A stretch of DNA of 64,000 nucleotides from Ctena decussata (Eukaryota; Mollusca; Bivalvia; Lucinida; Lucinidae). Below, one piece after another: positions 57,754 to 64,000 of the stretch; position 1 is the first letter of the stretch; the number at the start of each line of letters is the position of its first letter. A program made the position numbers and the translations under genes. The DNA is taken from positions 110,463,842 through 110,527,841 of the forward strand of contig OZ022500.1 of the NCBI GenBank assembly GCA_963989385.1, in the 5' to 3' direction. Under the pieces are notes generated by a model, which saw only the letters and a program-made list of their open reading frames with translations, was not told the DNA's origin and did no database searches.

Positions 57754-59180
57754 ACATGGCTGGAGCATGTGATTTTCGGAAGGATGATATTACGTCTAGA
57801 TATGCATTTGTAATATGCGACGATGTGATCATATGCAATGACGGACCTTATTTCATTTCTTTTCAAGTTATATATTATGTTATACGTGAGAAGTTCGTTA
57901 AGAAGTGACCACAATTCGGTTGGACGAATGCCACCGTAGAGGTAACGAACCGTTGTCTTACTGCGGACGAACAAACCGTTCGAACTGCGTTCATCGACCG
58001 AACCCGCTGCGTATGGGTTGTTCGTTGGCATACGTCGAGAAATTTTGAGCATGCACAAAAATTTTCGACGTACTGAGCGAACAACAACGTACGCGAACGT
58101 ACTTCAACGAACTTCAACGAACTTAACGTAGTTCGATACCTTTGGCGACGTCATGGGTAAAAAATCGATGAGCTAACAAACTTCAGCGTATGCCAACGTA
58201 TGTCAGCGAATGCCAAAATATCTTCGTACGCTGGCATACGCTGGGCCAATTCGTTATAGTGTAAAGGCCCCTTTAGCAACGTATGATAACGATGCGTCAA
58301 CCTATTATTACCGTTGCTGCTGCGACTTCCAAACGTTAAAGTTCCGTGCTTGGCGTGCTTTAACTTACGAGTACCGTATAGGTAGCGTTCGACTTGCGTT
58401 TTTGTACATAGGCTCGTTGACCTACCTATTTGAGTACATAAAAACATACTTCAGTGCTACTTCGACAGTTCTGGTTAGTAGCTCGACCAGTAACGATATA
58501 TATAGAGTGTGCAGCGAGACTACGGCGCCAGTATATTCTGGCAGTGCTACAGCACGATAGCATCCAAACAGAAATTGCATTGCATACCTATATTGGAGGC
58601 AATTTAGGCATGGGATGAAGCAGGCAATTTAGGCATGGGATGAAGCACCACCATCTCTGCTGGTGGTGAAGGAGACCTTGATCGAGATTTTTGCGAGTCC
58701 TGAGGTGTGTTTATTTCATCATGTGGTGGAGGCGATGGGGATTCTGCCTTTTTCCCCTGCCTCTGCCCCTGGAGAATTTCTTTCGCGTGCGTCTCTTGGC
58801 CATCTTCTAGTACATATACCTATAAGTTACGTGAGCGGTTCGAATACGCACACTAAACGCAGAGCGCACGCAGAGAGCACGTAAAACACGTTAGACGTTC
58901 GTTGAGAGATCGTTGATATTCGTTTCGCATTCGCTTTGGTTCGTTAACATGTAGTTATTCATACGATATGAACTCGTTCTGGTGTCGTTTCAAATTCTTT
59001 TTCAGTTCGATATGTTTAGCTCCGATGAACACATTCGTCGGGGTTTTGTGCGTATTTGTGCGTATTCGAGCTTTGTCATTTTTTTGCAATACGTTCACGG
59101 TACGTTCCCTCAATTCGTTAGAGTGTAAAGGGACCTTTACATAATACTTTTAAAATGATTACAGAAGGAATCCAACTTCT
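57753..59180. other. Repeat-derived spacer rich in CGTTCGTT/ACGAACG motifs
   Basis: Many short inverted CGAACG/CGTTCG and GCATACGTTG/CAACGTATGC motifs. Two same-orientation ends AATTCGTTATAGTGTAAAGG and AATTCGTTAGAGTGTAAAGG (58249 and 59112) suggest two related non-autonomous elements in series. A 25-bp tandem duplication GGCAATTTAGGCATGGGATG lies at 58599-58649. No gene recognised. Confidence 0.5.
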
Positions 59181-60496
59181 TAGGGTAAAGTGGGGTAAAT
59201 TCGGACAGCGGGTAAATTTGGACAGTGGCATTATTTGCTCACCTGATCCGAAGGCTCAGAGGTGAGCTTATAGGATGGGAGTCGAGCCGTCGTCCGTGCG
59301 TGCGTGCGTGGGTGGGTGGGTAGGTGGGTGCGTCAACACTTTCAAACATAAATATCTCAGAGACCAGTGGGCCGATCGCAATCAAATTTATCTGAAGCAT
59401 CATTTGGGTGAGGGAAAGGCTGCATTAGGTTTTGGTGCCGATCAGCTCAGAACTCTGGTTTCCATGGCAACAGATAGCCCCCATAGGGTTATAGTGGGGA
59501 AAATGGCGTCGTCACGTTTTCTCGACTGTTTTTGATTAGATCCTTATCATACTTACAGGTAATGATGACATACACAAGAGCTTGGATGAGTTCGAAATTT
59601 GGCCGGATTCGAGCACAGACTACAGAGTTAGCTGCCCTTGAGCGTTTGAAAAAAATCCCATAGGGTTATAATGGGGAAAATGGCGTCATCACGTTTTCTC
59701 AACTGGTTTTGCTTAGATCCTTATCATACTTGCAGGTAATGATGACATACATAAGAGCTTGGATGAGTTCGAAATTTGGCCGGATTCGAGCACAGACTAC
59801 GGAGTTAGTTGCCCTTGAGCGTTTGAAAAAAATCCCATAGTCTTATAATGGAGAAAACAACGTCATCACATTTTCATTTTTCATCAGATCCTCTTCATAC
59901 TTGCAGGCAATGAGGATATGAATAAAAGCTTGGATTAGTTAGCATTTCGGCTAGATCCCACCACTGACTATGGAGTACCTGCCCTGAGCATCCAAAAAAT
60001 CAATGTCGCCACTTTTTCTTGGTTTCTACTGATCCGATCCTTTTCAAACTTGCAGGTAATGAGAAAATTCATAATATCTTAAACAAGTTCAAATTTTGGC
60101 CAGATCAGGCCAACCACTATGAAGTTAGCTGCCCATGACAGCTCTGTCTATTGTGCTCTTGATCGGATACTTTTTAAACTTGCATGTATTAAATGAGGGC
60201 ATACATAATGTTTTGGATGAGTTTAATTTTCAGCCTGATTGGACCACTGACTGTGGAGTTAGCTGCCCTTGAGCATCTTAAATATCCCTATAGGTTTACA
60301 ATGTCTCTCAGGTGAGCAATTGTTGCCCTTTGGGCTACTTGTTTCCTATATATGTCAGTTGTTTGGAATTAAAACAAAATTAACTGGGCAAACAGTGAAA
60401 CTCCTGATGAGACGGCTTATCATGAGCCGTCTTGTCTTACTTATTACTCTTTACAAAGGTATGTCCTGATTTACCCGTATCCGACTCGACCCTATA
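59181..60496 (-). mobile_element. MITE C, copy 3, split by a 1.1-kb insertion
   Basis: Left piece 59181-59236 (TAGGGTAAAGTGGGGTAAAT, TCGGACAGCGGGTAAATTTG). Right piece 60342-60496 (TATATGTCAGTTGTTTGG, hairpin GGGCAAACAGTGAAACTCC with core GATGAGACGGCTTATCATGA, end GACTCGACCCTATAG). Joined, they match MITE C at 29621 in reverse. Confidence 0.85.
59237..60341 (+). repeat. GCTCACCTGAGCC repeat, copy D, inserted in MITE C
   Basis: Starts GCTCACCTGATCCGAAGGCT, ends TGCCCTTTGGGCTACTTG. About 95 percent like copy B outside B's SINE and 148-bp array. A TTT on each side may be the target duplication. Confidence 0.88.
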
Positions 60497-60874
60497 GTAA
60501 GTAAGTTAGACCGCTCTCCTCCCGGCTCTCCTACGTTGGTCAGTTTAACTGGTCAAACAAGATTCATCTGGTTCACAGGTGTCACATAGTGCACAACGAA
60601 ATGCCTGTTGTATGCGCAGATTTGATGCGCTAGAACAATCGCCCGCAAATTTATTCTTGCGCAAGGCTCAGCCAAGTTAACATCGACACTATCAGATGAA
60701 ATTTCATAATAGACAGAGCTCGTAAGTTACAATTTTGATTTTATCACAGTAAAATTGTGGTTTCAAAAGTTCTTGTTGTATTTCACAAAATAACTGTTGA
60801 AAATTTCCCGATCTTAACGAACAATTTCGTTCACGAACCGATTCATGCAACATATTCTACACTATTTATAAACT
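60497..60874. other. Spacer without recognised feature
   Basis: AT-rich. TATTTATAAAC at 60863-60873 directly precedes the candidate start codon of the tentative small gene below. Confidence 0.4.
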
Positions 60875-60948
60875 ATGGCGGCCGCTGGTGTCATCAGAAA
60901 GAGTGATCGTCGGAAAAAAAATGACCATAAAGATGAATATGGTCTTCC
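60875..60948 (+). CDS. Tentative first coding exon of a small unknown gene
   Basis: ATGGCGGCCGCTGG starts MAAAGVIRKSDRRKKNDHKD then EYGLP, a basic, hydrophilic start in locally GC-rich sequence, and reaches a donor CC|GTAAGG in phase 2. A phase-2 acceptor candidate (GAATAG|T) at 61851 would add the charged repeat exon at 61880. No family is recognised. It could equally be chance. Confidence 0.25.
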
Positions 60949-61087
60949 GTAAGGTGGTGATTTATGGTAAATGTAAAAATCTGCATAGAACCATAAAAAA
61001 GGAAGGTATCTCCCTGAAAGTTAGCAGACTTCTTATTTTCGTTGTTCTTTACAGTTTAGAATACAAAATAGACGTACATGCTGCTTA

Positions 61088-61670
61088 AAAAAGTGTTTTT
61101 ATAAGGAAAGATGAAAGGGTAATTTTCTGCGAATAAATCTGAAAAAATAATATCGTTATTCAAAATTTACATAGTGCTGAAGGTGCATTATTGCATAATG
61201 AAGAGCGTCCTAGCAATTATTTATTCCAACTCTTTCTCAAATTGTAATGTAGACCAGATGAAAACGCCAGCTTTTTCTCAATGTTCAGCCATGTACAAAG
61301 TCAATGTACACTGGACACATTTATTAAATATAGGGTAGGCAAGCATACCTATGTTAACACCTACAATATAAATAATACATTACTGACATGATCAGTGGTG
61401 TGTAGATGAAATTGTTCAACCTTGTTAAAATAGTATCACCTGTCTCACCTGTGTGTTTTGACAAAACAATTTGGACACAGACTGCATCTTTTTTCAAATG
61501 CTCAGCCTGATAATGTGTGAAAGAGATGGAAAAAATAATTGCTAGGACGCTCTCCATTATGCAACAAGGTACTCTAAGCACTAAGTATATTTTCAATAAT
61601 GATATTATTTTTTCAGATTTATTCGCAGAAAATTACCCTTTGATCTTCTCTTATAAAAACACTTTTTAAC
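61088..61670. mobile_element. Inverted-repeat element, ~140-bp arms
   Basis: Left arm AAAAAAGTGTTTTTATAAGG, AAAGGGTAATTTTCTGCGAA, TAAATCTGAAAAAATAATAT...GAGCGTCCTAGCAATTATTT pairs with 61520-61670. The middle (61230-61515) is partly inverted too: CTCAATGTTCAGCCATG and CAAATGCTCAGCCTGA. No coding capacity. Confidence 0.8.
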
Positions 61671-61879
61671 ATTAACAAATGCTGCATTTTGGGATTCTAA
61701 ATTATGAGAAACAACATAAAGAAGGCATCTGCTCAGTTTCGGAAAGATCAGTGTTATTTTGAGTATTTTATGCAGATTTTTGTCTTTGTCCCAAATCAGT
61801 GATTATCACCACCTTAACCTTTGCAACAATAAAAAATACGAATAGTGCAGCTGCCAGCACTCCTGTAAAACTATCGGCT

Positions 61880-61960
61880 GAAGAGGACGAGCGCGACAAG
61901 CAGTTAGAGGAGGACGAGCGCGACAAGCATTTAGAGGAGGACGAGCGCGACAAGCATTTG
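61880..61960 (+). repeat. Three 27-bp units encoding EEDERDK(H/Q)L in the + frame
   Basis: GAGGAGGACGAGCGCGACAA with GCATTTA, three times, nearly identical and unlike the AT-rich surroundings. On the + strand it reads a 9-residue charged repeat ending LV-stop. Either the end of a coding exon or a young minisatellite. Confidence 0.75.
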
Positions 61961-62120
61961 GTTTAAACAATATTTATTTCACGAAGTTTTACATACAAAT
62001 ATACAGAATAAATAATCAGGATTTGGCCGAAAACTCCAAGCTTGTAAAGACCATCTCCCCAAAAGAACCATTTACTAAGTTGCTGTTGAATGCAAAATTA
62101 TTGTGTAACAAATGATCCAT

Positions 62121-62223
62121 CAGGCACACAAGGTTGAATCAACATTAAATCAACGTCCATTCAACGCTGTGACGCTGAATCAACGCCAATTTAATGTCGA
62201 TTCAACGTTGTGTGCCCAGTGGG
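62121..62223. mobile_element. TTGAATCAAC MITE, complete
   Basis: CAGGCACACAAGGTTGAATC to GATTCAACGTTGTGTGCCCAG, with internal AATCAACGTCCATTCAACGC and GACGCTGAATCAACGCC. The cleanest copy; it shows the CAGGCACACA / TGTGTGCCCAG ends. Confidence 0.85.
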
Positions 62224-62397
62224 AAGAGCAATCCACATCTAACCACAACCACAACAACAACAATTACAGCGAATAATATGCAGCATAAATAAGATTGGGT
62301 GCATATTGTCAAACTTTTTGAAAAGCGAAATTTTAAAGTAAGTAAAGCAGTAATTACATTGAAGTAGCAATAACGATCGGTTTTTGGAGAATATGTA

Positions 62398-62399
<2 letters not shown>

Positions 62400-62431
<32 letters not shown>
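62400..62431. repeat. (AG)n microsatellite
   Basis: About 15 AG dinucleotides. On the minus strand it is a (CT)n tract inside or just after the LINE 3' UTR. Confidence 0.95.
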
Positions 62432-62434
<3 letters not shown>

Positions 62435-62490
62435 TTCGTCGTCCCGGTCAGTTCCATCCTTTAGGACCTGTAGCCAACTTAAGTAATGAT

Positions 62491-64000
62491 TTAAGTATTA
62501 AACCGCTTAGTATGTAAGATATATTCTTGGACTCGTTGAAAGATGGATTCGTTTGTCAACGGTGAGACACCATCTTTGCCGATCATAAGGTCTCTCAAAG
62601 TACATTGCTGAGTGAGCTCCGATAGATAATTTTGTCTAACAATCGAGTAATTCGGGCAATTATATATAAAATGCGTACAGTATTTTCTATTTCGCAGCAT
62701 GCACATAAGGGACTATCCACTAAGTTTCTTGAGTAGAGGTGAGCAACTGCATTCTAATCGTAGTCGAGTATGAAGTACTTGTCCGAGACGGGAACCAGCA
62801 TTATAAAAGGAAGGTGTTGGTGATAGGTCTGAGTTTAAGTATTTTTTAAAAGTTTCTACAGAGTCACTCTGCCTAATATGCAATGGGAGATTGTTCCAAT
62901 CTCTAACAGTAGCAGGAAGAAAAGAGTTAAAATACAGATTGGTACGTGCATGAATAGTTTGTGAGTCTTTCGCATTGCGTAGACTGTAGGGATTACTTTC
63001 CCTTACATAAGGAGGTACTAGATCAGACAGAATATCAGGAGTTAAATGGTTGACCATTTTATAGAAAAGTACAAGTCTGTGCATCCGACGACGTTTATAG
63101 AGTGGTTCCCAACTAAGGTCAGAGAGCAGTCTTTCTATATTGCACAATTCAGTAGCCCCAGATACAATTCTAGCAGCTTCTGTGTGTACCGATTTTAATA
63201 AGTTGCTTTCTTCCTGGTTAAGGTTATCCCACACACAGTCACTGTACTCTAATAAAGGTCGAACAAAAGATATATAGATTTTTTCTAAGGGAAATCGCTT
63301 GAGTCTGAATTTAAGGCCCCTAAGCATATTTAACCGTTGCCACGCAGTTCGTGTAATAGTTCTTATGTGTTCCGACCAAGATAGGTTGTTTGAAAAATGT
63401 AATCCGAGGTGCTTGTAGGTATCTGTTTCTTGTATGTTTGTACCAGCAAGGAAGAAAGTTGGATGAGGAACACCAGTTGTTTTACGAGAAACGGTCATAG
63501 TAAAAGTTTTAGATGGATTAAAATCCACTAGCCACTCGGACGCCCATTGGTTTATTTCCTGGAGATCACTATTTAATGAGACTGCAGCTCTTTGTGGTGT
63601 GTCTACAATTATATAGAGACTCGTATCATCTGCAAATAGACGAATATTTGTATTAATTCGGCTGACTATGTCATTGATGTAAAGAAGAAAAAGAAGCGGT
63701 CCAAGAATTGATCCCTGAGGCACACCTGCTTTTACAGCAACCCATTCAGAGTTTTATCCGTTGAGTACTACGCGTTGAGTTCTATTTGACAGGTAAATGG
63801 AAAACCATTGCAACATATTTCCTTTTATACCAACAGATGAAAGCTTGAAGAGAAGACCCCTGTGCCAGAATCTGTCAAAAGCTTTACTAATGTCGCAGAA
63901 CACTACCCTTACTTCCTTGCCACTGTCGACTGCCTCGCAAAATGAATGATAGAGATAAAGGAGTTGATTTGTTGTAGAATCATTGCGAGTAAACCCAGAC
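62491..64000 (-). pseudogene. Non-LTR retrotransposon reverse transcriptase, two in-frame stops
   Basis: Enters from the right edge. Minus-strand reading in one frame: SGFTRNDSTTNQLLYLYHSF, VVFCDISKAFDRFWHRGLL (RT motif with catalytic Asp), [30 protein letters not shown] (FADD active site), [26 protein letters not shown], the thumb ([18 protein letters not shown]), [12 protein letters not shown], and a C-terminal MCMLRNRKYCTHFIYNCPNY segment. Stops interrupt it at 63754-63756 (TAA, between the palm motifs) and 62713-62715 (TAG, before the Cys/His tail). No frameshift, so the copy is fairly young but inactive. Clade: Jockey/CR1/I-like, not resolved. Confidence 0.88.

Noticed and set aside
61768..61953. 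Minus-strand Ser-rich ORF with a membrane segment
   Set aside because: The Ser-rich repeat is the reverse reading of the 27-bp units. The plus-frame charged repeat is the more protein-like option, and neither is proven.

Overview
This is animal nuclear DNA, most likely from a bivalve or another mollusc. The basis is a spliced chordate/mollusc-type, chloride-site-bearing alpha-amylase gene with GT-AG introns, tRNA-derived SINEs, decayed non-LTR retrotransposons, dense palindromic MITE-like repeats and AT-rich spacer. There is no operon-like gene packing and no bacterial signature. The species cannot be fixed from the sequence alone.

Only one host gene is clear: a secreted alpha-amylase on the + strand between about 31.1 and 54.5 kb. 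Seven exons are well supported (31770-31909, 33589-33740, 35126-35769, 36278-36386, 45133-45211, 48229-48377, 54293-54512), and there is a tentative signal-peptide exon at 31075-31138. All junction phases agree and give 518 residues. The catalytic Asp223, Glu259 and Asp325 and the chloride ligands Arg221, Asn323 and Arg361 are present. The normally invariant His of conserved region I is Gln (residue 128). The introns are packed with repeats.

The most striking object lies in the 8.7-kb intron between amylase exons 5 and 6. It is a 5,817-bp element (39214-45030) with about 884-bp terminal inverted repeats, AG...CT termini and a perfect 6-bp target duplication (GATAAT). It holds three intact ORFs with their own TATA boxes and poly(A) signals. 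The termini and duplication fit Polintons/Mavericks, and the 280-residue ORF resembles their minor capsid (penton-like) protein. Polymerase, integrase, protease, packaging ATPase and major capsid genes are all absent. It looks like a compact, non-autonomous, capsid-gene-bearing Polinton derivative.

Region by region: 0-1 kb, frameshifted LINE reverse transcriptase. 1-31 kb, no convincing host gene; it holds RTE-type LINE relics, a ~36-bp minisatellite, MITEs with long palindromes, and several SINE families. 31-54.5 kb, the amylase gene with intronic SINEs, MITEs, a mariner-like element, large GCTCACCTGAGCC repeats with internal tandem arrays, and the Polinton derivative. 54.5-62.5 kb, head-to-tail MITEs, palindromes, a nested insertion and a speculative small two-exon gene. 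62.5-64 kb, a minus-strand LINE reverse transcriptase with two in-frame stops. A recurring theme is a short hairpin module (GCAAACAGTG...CACTGTTTGC with a GATCAGAC or GATGAGAC core) that appears alone and at the centre of MITEs with unrelated ends.
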